Numbered from the stretch's first letter, positions 31,544-40,435 are shown. The stretch is DNA of 41,817 bases from Flavobacteriaceae bacterium (GCA_024635765.1 JAGXIE010000170.1:1-41817), one strand, 5' to 3'. Numbers and translations: made by a program. The notes: generated by a model not told the origin, from the sequence alone.

Positions 31544-31957
31544 ATGGACATATCCAATCAAGTTAGAGTAGAGATTTATCAAAACCTTGGAAAATTATTC
31601 TATGCAATTGCTGCCACAGATAAAACTGTTCAGCCATCCGAGTTCAATATGTTAAAAAGTATAGTGGAGGAGGAATGGCTTGCGGTAGATCAGTTTGACG
31701 ACGATTTTAATAGTGATGCTGCGTTTCAGATTGAGATTGTATTTGATTGGTTAAATAGTGAGGAAAACTATAATAGCGAGGAATGTTTTAACGATTTCAT
31801 TAGTTTTAGAAAAGCTCATAAAAATTTGTTTACTGAAAAGACAGATCAACTGATTATGAAAACCGCAACTAAAATTGCCTCAAGTTTTTCGGGAGTAAAT
31901 AAATCTGAATTAATACTACTTGCAAAGCTTGAATTGGAGTTAAACAAAGACATTTGA
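31544..31957 (+). CDS. Small helical protein, possibly TerB-like
   Basis: This is a 137-residue protein from the ATG at 31544; the earlier in-frame TTG at 31523 lies inside the -7 element. It is all-helical by composition, with KLFYAIAATDKTVQPSEFNMLKSIVEEEW, a pattern reminiscent of the TerB tellurite-resistance fold (acidic metal-binding helices), then acidic DQFDDDFNSD. No catalytic motif is seen. It is the first gene of an operon with an HlyD adaptor, an FtsX permease and an ABC ATPase (4-nt gap to the next gene), so it may assist or regulate that exporter. Confidence 0.6.
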   Translation: MDISNQVRVEIYQNLGKLFYAIAATDKTVQPSEFNMLKSIVEEEWLAVDQFDDDFNSDAAFQIEIVFDWLNSEENYNSEECFNDFISFRKAHKNLFTEKTDQLIMKTATKIASSFSGVNKSELILLAKLELELNKDI

Positions 31958-31961
31958 ATTT

Positions 31962-33041
31962 ATGAATCGCTCAATCATAGTAATTATGATTCTCCTCATT
32001 AATGGATGTTCAAAAAATGGAGAAAAAATAAAACCACAACTCAAAAATTTAACCGAGTCAGTTTATTCTTCTGTAACCATTCAACCTGATAGTCTATATC
32101 AAGGATACGCCATAGTATCGGGTATTTTGGATAAAAATTTAGTAGAAGAAGGAGATGAAGTAAATGTGAATGATCCTCTGCTGCAAATAGTTAATAATAC
32201 ACCTTTGCTCAATTCCGAGAATGCGAAGTTATCGTTAGAATTAGCTCAAGAAAATTATAAAGGCAGTGCTGCCATTTTATCAGGTATAAAAGAGGAGATT
32301 GAAGCCGCTCAATTGAAATTTAAAAATGACTCTATTAATTTTTTAAGACAAAAAAATCTATGGAATCAAAATATAGGATCGAAAGCAGAATATGATGCCA
32401 AAAAACTGAATTATGAATTATCTAAAAACAATTTAGGATTACTTCAAAATAAATATAATCAAACAAAAAATCAGTTAAATACAAGTTTAAAACAAGCCAG
32501 TAATAATTATCAGGCTGCCATAATAAACACAAAAGATTTCACGGTTAAAAGTAAAATCAATGGTAAGGTGTATGCCTTGTTCAAAGAACCCGGTGAAATT
32601 GTTAATTCGATGGAGCCATTAGCTTCCATTGGCAGCTCAAATGTTTTCGTGGTTGAAATGCTGGTGGATGAGGTTGATATCGTTAAATTACAAAAAAACC
32701 AAGATGTTTTAATCACTTTAGATGCCTATAATGGAGAACTATTTCATGCGAAGGTTTCAAAAATATTTCCTAAAAAAGATGAACGTAATCAAACTTTTAA
32801 GGTAGAAGCCTTATTTATAAATGCTCCGAAGGTATTGTATCCAGGACTCTCTGGTGAAGCTAACATTATCATTTCTCAAAAAGAAAACGTATTGGTTATT
32901 CCTAAAAGTTATCTCATCGATACCAATAAAGTAAAAACACAGAATGGACTGGTAACAATTCAAATAGGATTGGAAAATATGGAGTTAGTTGAAGTGATTT
33001 CAGGTATTACAGAAGATACTTACATTTTTAAACCTGAGTAA
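31962..33041 (+). CDS. HlyD/MacA-type membrane-fusion lipoprotein
   Basis: This 359-residue protein has a lipoprotein signal with lipobox INGC (Cys16). A barrel-sandwich/lipoyl half follows (GYAIVSGILDKNLVEEGDEV), then a long coiled-coil hairpin of about 100 residues rich in Asn and Lys. The second lipoyl half is FTVKSKINGKVYALFKEPGEIV, and a beta-barrel domain completes the protein. It is the periplasmic adaptor of an MacB-type exporter whose permease starts at its last base (TAATG). No TolC-like outer-membrane partner is nearby. Confidence 0.88.
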   Translation: MNRSIIVIMILLINGCSKNGEKIKPQLKNLTESVYSSVTIQPDSLYQGYAIVSGILDKNLVEEGDEVNVNDPLLQIVNNTPLLNSENAKLSLELAQENYKGSAAILSGIKEEIEAAQLKFKNDSINFLRQKNLWNQNIGSKAEYDAKKLNYELSKNNLGLLQNKYNQTKNQLNTSLKQASNNYQAAIINTKDFTVKSKINGKVYALFKEPGEIVNSMEPLASIGSSNVFVVEMLVDEVDIVKLQKNQDVLITLDAYNGELFHAKVSKIFPKKDERNQTFKVEALFINAPKVLYPGLSGEANIIISQKENVLVIPKSYLIDTNKVKTQNGLVTIQIGLENMELVEVISGITEDTYIFKPE

Positions 33042-34303
33042 TGCTCAACTGGAAAGTCATATTAAATATTGCGAAGACGCATTTACTCACCAAGTTGAAG
33101 CAAACAGCTATTGCAGCGTTAGGCGTGACTTTTGGTATTGCAGCATATATCACTTTGGTAAGTTTTATGACAGGACTTAACAAGATGTTAGATGATTTGA
33201 TGCTAAATCAAACACCTCACATTCGTATCTATAATGAGATTGAACCTTCAGATCCGCAACCAGTGTCACTCTATGATAAGTTTGAAAACAGTTTGAATAT
33301 TGTTCATTCCATTAAGCCCAAATTGACCCAAAAGAAAATACATAATGCGCTACCATTCATAAAATATTTGAACGAAGACAAGAATGTAAAAGGGGCAATT
33401 CCACAAGTAAAAACACAGATATTTTATATTGCTGGCTCTATAGAAATAGCAGGAAATTTAACAGGTATCATCCCAACCGAAGAAGCAAGACTATTCAACT
33501 TTCGAGATTATATTACGATAGGTTCTCCTGAAAAACTTCAAAATACCGATAATGGTATTTTGCTAGGTGCTGGTATCGCAAGCAAAATGTCACTTGATGT
33601 AGGAGATCGCATTCAGATAAGTACTATTAAAGGAGATGTTTTTCCTTTAAAAATAGTTGGGATATATCAAAGTGGTGTGGCAGATATCGATGCTATTCAG
33701 AGCTTTGTGAATTTAAAGACTGCACAGCGTATTTTAGGAGAAGCAGAGAATTATATCACGGATATTAACGTTAAACTTCACGATCTAGACAAGGCTTTTT
33801 TAATGTCTAAAAAAATTGAACAGCAATTCGGATTAACTGCGATAGATATCAAAACTGCCAATGCACAATTTGAAACTGGAACGACCATTCGAAATCTAAT
33901 CACATATGCAGTATCTATTACGCTACTTATTGTTGCAGGTTTTGGCATTTACAACATTCTGAATATGTTGATTTATGAAAAGATGAATGATATTGCCATA
34001 CTTAAAGCCACAGGGTTTTCAGGTAAAGACGTACAGTATATATTTATGAGTCAAGCAATAATTATAGGAATTGTAGGTGGACTATTGGGCCTTCTCATTG
34101 GTTTTGTTTTTACCAATATTATAAACACCATACCTTTTAGAACAGAAGCGTTACCAACAATTGAAACCTATCCCATTAACTTTAACGGGTGGTTTTACGT
34201 TATAGGTATCACCTTTGCGATGATTTCGACATTCTTTGCGGGCTACTTGCCATCTCAAAAAGCAAAAAAAATAGATCCTGTAAAAATAATAAGAGGACAA
34301 TAA
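33041..34303 (+). CDS. FtsX/MacB-type ABC transporter permease
   Basis: This 420-residue protein has an N-terminal membrane helix (IAALGVTFGIAAYITLVSF), a large periplasmic domain of about 220 residues, and three C-terminal helices with the FtsX-like signature NILNMLIYEKMNDIAILKATGFS. The last helix is followed by PSQKAKKIDPVKIIRG. This is the LolC/MacB topology. It overlaps the adaptor gene at one base and the ATPase at one base, so all three are made together. The substrate (lipoprotein, peptide or other envelope component) is not evident. Confidence 0.9.
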   Translation: MLNWKVILNIAKTHLLTKLKQTAIAALGVTFGIAAYITLVSFMTGLNKMLDDLMLNQTPHIRIYNEIEPSDPQPVSLYDKFENSLNIVHSIKPKLTQKKIHNALPFIKYLNEDKNVKGAIPQVKTQIFYIAGSIEIAGNLTGIIPTEEARLFNFRDYITIGSPEKLQNTDNGILLGAGIASKMSLDVGDRIQISTIKGDVFPLKIVGIYQSGVADIDAIQSFVNLKTAQRILGEAENYITDINVKLHDLDKAFLMSKKIEQQFGLTAIDIKTANAQFETGTTIRNLITYAVSITLLIVAGFGIYNILNMLIYEKMNDIAILKATGFSGKDVQYIFMSQAIIIGIVGGLLGLLIGFVFTNIINTIPFRTEALPTIETYPINFNGWFYVIGITFAMISTFFAGYLPSQKAKKIDPVKIIRGQ

Positions 34304-34977
34304 TGAATACAGTTTTAGAGGCAAAACATATCAATAAGTATTTCAAAAAGCCAGTCCTGTTCCATGTTCTGAAAGATATTAATTTTAAAATTAATCGTGG
34401 GGAATTTACATCTATTATGGGAAAATCTGGCTGTGGAAAATCAACGTTATTGTACATACTTTCTACGATGGATACTGATTATGAAGGGCAGCTATTTTTA
34501 AATAATCAACTGATTACAGGAGATAAAAGAGATCAACTTTCCTATTTAAGAAATAAGCATATTGGTTTTGTGTTTCAATTTCATTATTTACTTTCTGAAT
34601 TTTCTGTTTTGGAAAATGTTATGCTGCCAGCAAAAAAACTGGGAGAAAAATCATTGAAAGAAATAGAGCATGATGGAATACAAAAATTAAAGATTTTAAA
34701 TATTGAACATTTAGCAAAAAAGCGCGCATCTCAAATATCGGGTGGTGAAAAGCAACGTGTAGCTATTGCAAGGGCCTTAATAAATAGTCCATCCATAATT
34801 ATGGGAGATGAGCCAACAGGTAATTTAGATAGCCATAATTCAGATAATGTGTTTCGTATTTTTAAACAGTTAAGCGAGGAGCAAAATCTATCTCTGCTGA
34901 TTGTGACTCACGATGAAGACTTCGCAAAGCGAACAGATAGAATTATCACTATGGAGGACGGCAGAATTATTAGCTGA
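34303..34977 (+). CDS. ABC transporter ATP-binding protein (LolD/MacB type)
   Basis: This is a 224-residue protein from the ATG at 34303, where TAATG overlaps the permease stop and AAGAGGAC provides a ribosome site. Walker A GKSGCGKST (40-48), Q-loop FVFQFHYLLSEF, signature SGGEKQR, Walker B IIMGDEPTGNLD and an H-loop VTHDED are all intact. It powers the adjacent FtsX-type permease. A longer frame from 34189 lies in the permease gene and is not used. Confidence 0.93.
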   Translation: MNTVLEAKHINKYFKKPVLFHVLKDINFKINRGEFTSIMGKSGCGKSTLLYILSTMDTDYEGQLFLNNQLITGDKRDQLSYLRNKHIGFVFQFHYLLSEFSVLENVMLPAKKLGEKSLKEIEHDGIQKLKILNIEHLAKKRASQISGGEKQRVAIARALINSPSIIMGDEPTGNLDSHNSDNVFRIFKQLSEEQNLSLLIVTHDEDFAKRTDRIITMEDGRIIS

Positions 34978-35017
34978 TATTAATCATTTTAAATACCAGT
35001 TTCTGTTATTATATTTA
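34974..35017 (+). promoter_or_regulatory. FNR-like box and promoter-like element after the ABC ATPase gene
   Basis: Box CTGAT-ATTA-ATCAT (34974-34987) overlaps the ATPase stop codon. TATATTTA (35010-35017) stands at the same 36-nt spacing. A transcript from about 35024 would cover a 17-codon ORF (35035-35088) before reaching the second promoter at 35101-35144. It may be a second promoter of the next gene or drive a small RNA. Confidence 0.6.
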
Positions 35018-35034
35018 ATCATCATCTTTTACGA

Positions 35035-35088
35035 ATGTCGTTGAACAAATTAAGAATTGCTTGCTTGAAAACAAAGAGCGACATGTAA
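35035..35088 (+). CDS. Possible 17-codon small ORF
   Basis: It reads MSLNKLRIACLKTKSDM and begins about 11 nt after the predicted start of the promoter at 34974-35017. ATGTCG at its start is complementary to CGACAT near its end, so the RNA could close as a hairpin instead. Very tentative; it may simply be leader RNA. Confidence 0.2.
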   Translation: MSLNKLRIACLKTKSDM

Positions 35089-35100
35089 AGATCTGTATAA

Positions 35101-35144
35101 CTGATTTATATCATTAATTAAATTTTAGATATTGAATATATTAG
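35101..35144 (+). promoter_or_regulatory. FNR-like box and promoter of the FMN split-barrel gene
   Basis: Box CTGAT-TTAT-ATCAT (35101-35114). The -7 element TATATTAG (35137-35144) is at the 36-nt spacing; form TAnnTTAG as in the hsp20 and beta-barrel promoters. Confidence 0.72.
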
Positions 35145-35186
35145 TTATGAAATCGATCTATAAGAACATCTAATAAATTAAATATC

Positions 35187-35645
35187 ATGATGAAAAGTTT
35201 AGAATTAGACGAGATGATATATGTGCTTCAGAATAATTACATTGGTTATTTAGGTTATATATCTCAAAACAGACCATTTGTAGTGCCAATTACGTACTTC
35301 TATGATGACGAAAAACAGGTCGTAATATGTTATTCAGGGGAAGGTCATAAAATTAGTGCTATGAAAAAAAATAGCGATGTCTCTCTTCAAGTAAGTGATA
35401 TTGTGTCAGTTAATAATTGGAAATCAGTATTAGTACATGGTAAATTTGAAATACACTTTGGAAGTGATGCCAAGGCATATCTGCATCAATTTTCTTTAGG
35501 AGTGAAAGATATCATTCTTGAAAAGAAGCATGTAAAACCAGATTTCATTAGTGAATTTTCAAGTAAAATATATAATGATGATGATATTCCAAAAGTGTTT
35601 TTAATAAGAATCAAGGAAATGACAGGTAAAAAACGCAAATATTAA
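35187..35645 (+). CDS. Pyridoxamine 5'-phosphate oxidase-like FMN-binding split-barrel protein
   Basis: This 152-residue protein opens LELDEMIYVLQNNYIGYLGYI, continues PFVVPITYFYDDEKQVVICYSGEGHKISAMKKN, and has WKSVLVHGKFE. This is the split-barrel flavin-binding pattern shared by PNPOx-like and F420/flavin reductase-like proteins. It is too short and divergent to be the vitamin B6 oxidase itself. Members of this fold are induced by hypoxia in the mycobacterial DosR regulon. Two adjacent ATG codons (35187, 35190) could start it. Two FNR-like boxes lie upstream. Confidence 0.85.
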   Translation: MMKSLELDEMIYVLQNNYIGYLGYISQNRPFVVPITYFYDDEKQVVICYSGEGHKISAMKKNSDVSLQVSDIVSVNNWKSVLVHGKFEIHFGSDAKAYLHQFSLGVKDIILEKKHVKPDFISEFSSKIYNDDDIPKVFLIRIKEMTGKKRKY

Positions 35646-35739
35646 GTGCGTTATATATGTTTGAGTTAATTCTTATTTGAAATCATTGTAAACCATATCT
35701 TCTGTTTGGCATTTGGGCATCTTCAGCCTATTATGAATA

Positions 35740-35783
35740 ATGATATCTATCATTTTATAACATCAAATCTAGTAGTACTTTAG
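35740..35783 (+). promoter_or_regulatory. FNR-like box and promoter of the beta-barrel operon
   Basis: Box ATGAT-ATCT-ATCAT (35740-35753) is a perfect dyad. The -7 element TACTTTAG (35776-35783) is at the 36-nt spacing. Confidence 0.75.
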
Positions 35784-35809
35784 ATTGAATTTCTAACAAA
35801 TAATTGATC

Positions 35810-36382
35810 ATGAAAAATCTAAAATTTCTAATAGTAGCGATAGCTTTGATTTTTAGTTCAAGTTATCTGAATGGACAAAATAAATGGTCTGCAGAATTTA
35901 GACCAAATATTGATTTTCCAACAGAAGATTTTGTTGACTCAAATGTAAAAGTGGGTTTTGGTTTCGAATTTGCACTGGGTTATAATTTTATGGAGCATTT
36001 AGGTGCTTATGCAGGTTGGGGATATAATACTTTCAGAATAGAAGATTCAGAATTAGATTTTGATGAAACTGGTTACACGTTTGGACTTCAATTTATCCAT
36101 CCACTTGGGTCGTCAGAATCTCTTTCCTACCTCTTAAGAGCTGGTGGCATATATAATCACATAGAAGTCGAGGATAAGGATGGTAACTCAATTGACGATT
36201 CTGGGCATGGCATTGGATGGGAAGTAGGAGTGGGGTTAAATTATCATATCGGTGACAACTGGAATTTGAGACCTCAAATAGGTTATCGCGCATTATCTAG
36301 AGAAATAGATTTTGAAGGTACAGGTTTCGATATAGATTTGAATTATATAGCCATAGGTTTGGGAATAGCTAAAACATTTTAA
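35810..36382 (+). CDS. Outer-membrane beta-barrel protein
   Basis: This is a 190-residue protein from the ATG at 35810 (an in-frame TTG lies 6 nt earlier). Signal peptide about 1-21 (FLIVAIALIFSSSYLNGQ). The rest alternates short beta-strands with glycine-rich turns (GFGFEFALGYNFMEHLGAYAGWGYN, GIGWEVGVGLNYHIGDNWNLRPQIGY) and ends in the aromatic LGIAKTF typical of Bam substrates. Size and pattern fit an eight-stranded OmpA/OmpX-like barrel, possibly a small porin or adhesion protein. It is the first gene of an FNR-box-controlled unit with the next two membrane genes. Confidence 0.85.
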   Translation: MKNLKFLIVAIALIFSSSYLNGQNKWSAEFRPNIDFPTEDFVDSNVKVGFGFEFALGYNFMEHLGAYAGWGYNTFRIEDSELDFDETGYTFGLQFIHPLGSSESLSYLLRAGGIYNHIEVEDKDGNSIDDSGHGIGWEVGVGLNYHIGDNWNLRPQIGYRALSREIDFEGTGFDIDLNYIAIGLGIAKTF

Positions 36383-36388
36383 ATTGGT

Positions 36389-37495
36389 ATGCGACTCGTA
36401 TTTATATTTCTGGTTGTAATACATGGACTAATTCACCTTATGGGATTTGCTAAAGCTTACAAGCTCGCAGATGTCAATCAAATGAGCCTGGACATTTCAA
36501 AACCTGTTGGAATGTTTTGGCTTTTTGTGTCTGTATTATTTATTGTTACTGCAATTTTATTTTTACTTCGATACGAATGGTGGTTTGCTATCTCCTTATT
36601 TAGTGTTCTTATTTCCCAAGTCCTCATTCTTTTATATTGGAAGGATGCTAAATTTGGGACTCTTCTTAATCTGATAATTTTTATCGTCGGAATTTCTGCG
36701 TTTGGCAAGAATCAATTTAGTGCTATGGCCGAAAGAGAATCAAAACAAATTCTGGAGAACATTCAAGTTGAAAATCTTGCTATGATATTCGAAAGAGATG
36801 TTGAGCACTTGCCAGTAATCATTCAAAAATGGATGCGTAATTCAGGAGTCCTTGGAAAGGAAAAAGTAGTTTCTTTGAGACTGAAACAAATCGGAACATT
36901 GCGAACCGAACCGGAAGGCAAGTGGATGCCTTTTTCCGCAACGCAATATTTTAATGTTGAACATCCAGCTTTCGTTTGGACAACAGAAGTAGATGCCATG
37001 TATAGTGTCAACATGATTGGTAGAGATAAACTGATTAATGGTGAAGGTGCGATGCTAATAAAATTAGGGTCCATAATTCCAGTAGTAAACGAGTCTGACA
37101 ATAAGAAAATAAACTCCGGAGCTATGGTGCGATTTTTGGCGGAAATATGTTGGTTTCCGTCTGCTGCGTTAAATGACCATATCGTATGGGAATCCATTGA
37201 TGCCCATTCTGCTATAGCTACTTTAAGAATAGCACAAAACAGTGTTTCAGGAATATTCAAATTTAATTCCAACGGTGATGTGATTTCTTTTGAAGCAGAT
37301 CGCTATTATGGTGGTTCCGAAAACGCTCAATTAGAAAAGTGGATCATCAAAATGGATGCATATCAATTTTTTGATGGTATAAGGATTCCTAATAAATGTA
37401 ATGTAACGTGGAAACTTAATCAAGGTGATTTTAATTGGTTGAATCTTGAAATTACAGATTTGGAATATAATGTAACCCAAACATATTCATATTAA
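36389..37495 (+). CDS. Membrane protein of the DUF6544-type family
   Basis: This is a 368-residue protein with several N-terminal hydrophobic helices within about residues 1-110 (MRLVFIFLVVIHGLIHLMG, VSVLFIVTAILFLL, LLNLIIFIVGI). A soluble domain follows, with IIQKWMRNSGVLGKEKV, LRTEPEGKWMPFSATQYF, IWE-like aromatic segments and a lipocalin-like beta-rich end. This matches an uncharacterised family (DUF6544/DUF6920) found widely in Bacteroidota. It begins 6 nt after the beta-barrel stop, so it is co-transcribed. Function unknown. Confidence 0.7.
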   Translation: MRLVFIFLVVIHGLIHLMGFAKAYKLADVNQMSLDISKPVGMFWLFVSVLFIVTAILFLLRYEWWFAISLFSVLISQVLILLYWKDAKFGTLLNLIIFIVGISAFGKNQFSAMAERESKQILENIQVENLAMIFERDVEHLPVIIQKWMRNSGVLGKEKVVSLRLKQIGTLRTEPEGKWMPFSATQYFNVEHPAFVWTTEVDAMYSVNMIGRDKLINGEGAMLIKLGSIIPVVNESDNKKINSGAMVRFLAEICWFPSAALNDHIVWESIDAHSAIATLRIAQNSVSGIFKFNSNGDVISFEADRYYGGSENAQLEKWIIKMDAYQFFDGIRIPNKCNVTWKLNQGDFNWLNLEITDLEYNVTQTYSY

Positions 37496-37506
37496 ATGAC
37501 ACCACT

Positions 37507-37845
37507 ATGCACTATAGAAAATTGCTCATTATAAAATTTGTCCATACCATTATTTGGTTGTTCTTTAATGTGGTGATTTTTTACTTTTTATATGCAGTAA
37601 TTACTAACAAAATTGATATATGGGTTTGGATGTGTATCGGATTAGTGGTTTTCGAAGGGTTGGTATTATTAGCTTTCAAAATGTTTTGTCCATTAACAAT
37701 TATGGCAAGAAAATACTCAGACTCTACAAAAGATAATTTTGATATTTTTTTACCCAACTGGTTAGCAAGGTATAATAAAGTCATATACACTAGTATATTC
37801 GGTGTTGGGATAATTATCTTATTAATTCGTTTGCTATCAAATTAG
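37507..37845 (+). CDS. Small membrane protein, unknown function
   Basis: This 112-residue protein has three predicted helices (about 8-30, 38-58, 90-110) around a polar segment CPLTIMARKYSDSTKDNFDIFLP. That segment is strikingly hydrophilic and looks conserved. It resembles uncharacterised proteins found beside DUF6544-like genes. It starts 11 nt after the preceding stop, and converges with the MCE-domain gene at a 3-bp gap; no terminator hairpin is seen there. Confidence 0.65.
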   Translation: MHYRKLLIIKFVHTIIWLFFNVVIFYFLYAVITNKIDIWVWMCIGLVVFEGLVLLAFKMFCPLTIMARKYSDSTKDNFDIFLPNWLARYNKVIYTSIFGVGIIILLIRLLSN

Positions 37846-37848
37846 GAC

Positions 37849-38847
37849 TCAATCTTTCTCCCTTTCGGCTTTCCTTGCTTCTCTCTTTTCTTGTCTTTCC
37901 AATTTTCTAAAATAGCCTCTGAATAAAAAATTATGTTTTAAAGCTTCCATATTTTGGTTAAACTTATCCGTACCTTCATTGATGTTTTTTATGGATTGAT
38001 CAAGGTTTTTGACAAATTCTTCATTTTGTGTAAGATAGTTTAATGCTCCTTCACCTTCCTTTATATCAGTGATTGTTGTATTTATAGTATTGATGACATT
38101 TTTTATTTCTTTGCTCGATTCGTCTAGGTTTGTTATTATTCCTCTCATTTTTTCTGCCTCCTCGGGATCATTCAATAAAACGTTGGCAACACTGTTGTCC
38201 AAGTCGATCTTGTTGACCAGTCTGTTGATACCTTCGATTGTTTTGTTGGCTTCATTGCTTGCAAGTTTCAAATTATAAAACGTATTCTCAATATTTTTGG
38301 CAATCAAAGAGTCATTTATAAGCATTCCTAGAGTGCCTTCTCCTTTTGAGATTGTATTGACAATATTTAGCAATTCCGCGGTCAGCAATGCCGCATTTTC
38401 ATTGGTGACATTCAAAGTGTTTAACATTTCTCCTGTTCTGATTTTGGTATAGGTTTCAATGACATCATTTGGAGCAATGACTCCCGATGTTCCCTCTCCA
38501 GGAATTATATTTACAATCATGTTGCCAACTAAACCATCAGTTCCAATTGTGGCAATAGCATCTTTTTTTATGTGTTTTACCATTTTTTCTTCAATCGCCA
38601 TGGCTACATTAATGGTGGAATCATTGATCATTGAAATTGATTTAACAGTTCCTACGTTTATTCCAGAATATCGCACATTATTGCCTTTTAACAATCCATT
38701 TACATTATTGAAGTTGGCGCTTATAGTAAATGTATTGGCAAATATATTTTGTCGATTTCCAATTAAATAGATGACTGTAATAAAAAGAGCCAGTCCGATA
38801 ATGACAAACACTCCCAACCTTAATTTTTCGCTATTTGTTTTTTTCAT
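37849..38847 (-). CDS. MlaD/MCE-domain lipid-transport protein
   Basis: This 332-residue protein has a single N-terminal membrane anchor (about 11-30, LGVFVIIGLALFITVIYLIG) and an MCE domain: FTISANFNNVNGLLKGNNVRYSGINVGTVKSI. A long helical tail rich in Asn, Glu and Lys follows and ends in a basic KxxRxARKAER stretch. MCE proteins of the Mla type form rings that move phospholipids between the inner and outer membranes. It is the third gene of an MlaE-MlaF-MlaD operon under an FNR-like box. No MlaB or MlaC-like gene is present nearby. Confidence 0.92.
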   Translation of the reverse strand: MKKTNSEKLRLGVFVIIGLALFITVIYLIGNRQNIFANTFTISANFNNVNGLLKGNNVRYSGINVGTVKSISMINDSTINVAMAIEEKMVKHIKKDAIATIGTDGLVGNMIVNIIPGEGTSGVIAPNDVIETYTKIRTGEMLNTLNVTNENAALLTAELLNIVNTISKGEGTLGMLINDSLIAKNIENTFYNLKLASNEANKTIEGINRLVNKIDLDNSVANVLLNDPEEAEKMRGIITNLDESSKEIKNVINTINTTITDIKEGEGALNYLTQNEEFVKNLDQSIKNINEGTDKFNQNMEALKHNFLFRGYFRKLERQEKREARKAEREKD

Positions 38848-38862
38848 GATTAGATATCTTGA

Positions 38863-39642
38863 TTATTTAAAAAACGCTTTTACCTTTTCATCTTTTGATG
38901 TTGATAATTCTGCATAAGTACCTTCAATGTAATTAACTCCATCTACTAATAAAATAATACGTTCAGAAACGACTCGAGCACAATCGACGTCATGTGTGAT
39001 TATTAAAGATGAGGTTTTATATTGTTGTTGTATACGACGCATAAGTTCAATAATCTCTTTGGATGTTATGGGATCCAATCCTGTGGTAGGTTCATCATAC
39101 AAAATTATGTTTGGTTTTAATATTAAGGCTCTTGCCAGCGCGATACGACGTTTCATTCCTCCGGATAATTCTTCAGGCATGAGGTCTATTGTATGTGGAA
39201 GGCCTACGTTTTCCAGTGCTTCTTTGACCAAGTCATAAGTGTTGCTGTTGGTCCCTAACTTATGCTTATGCCGTCTTAAGGGAAACTCAAGATTTTCTCT
39301 TACGGTCATTGAGTCGTATAATGCACTGCCTTGAAACAGAAAACCAATCTCTGTTCGCAATTCATCCAGTTCGGATTGATTGAGTGTTGCAACATCTTGG
39401 CCCATGACCTTGATACTGCCAGAATCGGCTTGCATCAGTCCCACCATACATTTGATCATGACTGATTTTCCAGATCCTGATTTACCCATAACCACAAGAT
39501 TTTCACCTTCATATAATTCAAGATTAAACCCATTTAGGACGTGGGTATCACCAAAGCTTTTTCTCAAATCTTTAATTTCCAGCACCAATTTTTTCGATGT
39601 GTCGATATTAGAAGATTTCGATATGTCTTGTGTTTGGCTCAT
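38863..39642 (-). CDS. MlaF-type ABC transporter ATP-binding protein
   Basis: This is a 259-residue protein. Walker A GKSGSGKSV, Q-loop FLFQGSALYDSMTV, signature SGGMKRR, Walker B IILYDEPTTGLD and the ITHD switch are all present. The ...GSALYDSMTVRENLEFPLR segment is characteristic of MlaF/Mkl lipid-transport ATPases. It has an N-terminal extension of about 20 residues. It starts 3 nt after the MlaE-type permease stop. Confidence 0.92.
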   Translation of the reverse strand: MSQTQDISKSSNIDTSKKLVLEIKDLRKSFGDTHVLNGFNLELYEGENLVVMGKSGSGKSVMIKCMVGLMQADSGSIKVMGQDVATLNQSELDELRTEIGFLFQGSALYDSMTVRENLEFPLRRHKHKLGTNSNTYDLVKEALENVGLPHTIDLMPEELSGGMKRRIALARALILKPNIILYDEPTTGLDPITSKEIIELMRRIQQQYKTSSLIITHDVDCARVVSERIILLVDGVNYIEGTYAELSTSKDEKVKAFFK

Positions 39643-39645
39643 GGG

Positions 39646-40416
39646 TTATATTTCAAAAAATATATCAGTAACAAAAACAGCAATAAAGTCAATTATAAAA
39701 AGTAACATTGAAGAAAATACCACAGCAGAATTTGCTGCCAATCCAACTCCAGAGGTTCCTTTTTTAGAATTATATCCTTTAAAGCAACCTACAATGCCAA
39801 TCGCAAATCCAAAGAAAAAAGTCTTAATCGTCGCTGGGATAACATCACTAAATTCCAATGCATTAAAAACTTTATTAAAGTAAAGAACAAAAGACACTTC
39901 TCCTTTAGAATTTTCAATAATATAAGAACCTATTAGGGCAATGGCATCACCTAAAATAACTAAAATTGGTAGCATTAATGTTGCGGCCAAAACTCTGGTT
40001 GCAACCAAATATTTAAATGGATTTGTACCGGAGACTTCCATGGCATCAATCTGCTCGGTAACTCGCATTGATCCAAGTTCAGCGCCAATACCCGACGCAA
40101 TTCGCCCAGCGAAAGTTAGCGCAATTATAACAGGCCCTATTTCTCTAATTATTGAAATACTGACCATAGAAGGCATCCAGGATTCTGCACCAAATTCTTC
40201 TAGCGTGGGTCTCGTTTGTAGCGTAATGACTAAACCTATAATGAAACCAGTAACACTGACAAGCAAGATAGAGCGATTGCCAATTTGATAACATTGTCTT
40301 AAGAACTCTTTTGTTTCAAATGGCAGTGAAAATAATTCTCTAAAAAACCGACCAGTAAAATAAGTGAGTTCTCCAATTTCAACAAAAAAGGCTTTTATGG
40401 CACCAGAACTACTCAT
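39646..40416 (-). CDS. MlaE-type ABC transporter permease
   Basis: This is a 256-residue multi-helix permease of the MlaE family: FIIGLVITLQTRPTLEEFGAE, the conserved EIGPVIIALTFAGRIASGIGAELGSMRVTEQIDAMEVSG and a helix-rich C-terminus with KGYNSKKGTSGVG. It is the first gene of the lipid-transport operon (MlaE-MlaF-MlaD). The canonical FNR-box promoter at 40436-40479 lies 20 nt upstream of its start. Confidence 0.93.
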   Translation of the reverse strand: MSSSGAIKAFFVEIGELTYFTGRFFRELFSLPFETKEFLRQCYQIGNRSILLVSVTGFIIGLVITLQTRPTLEEFGAESWMPSMVSISIIREIGPVIIALTFAGRIASGIGAELGSMRVTEQIDAMEVSGTNPFKYLVATRVLAATLMLPILVILGDAIALIGSYIIENSKGEVSFVLYFNKVFNALEFSDVIPATIKTFFFGFAIGIVGCFKGYNSKKGTSGVGLAANSAVVFSSMLLFIIDFIAVFVTDIFFEI

Positions 40417-40435
40417 GATTAAGTCTTTATGAAGT

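Noticed and set aside
34189-34302. N-terminal extension of the ABC ATPase
   Set aside because: It would be read in a second frame of the FtsX permease gene; the TAATG overlap and ribosome site at 34303 fit the normal start.
36823-37272. 149-codon minus-strand open frame
   Set aside because: Lies wholly antisense to the DUF6544-like gene, with no promoter or domain.
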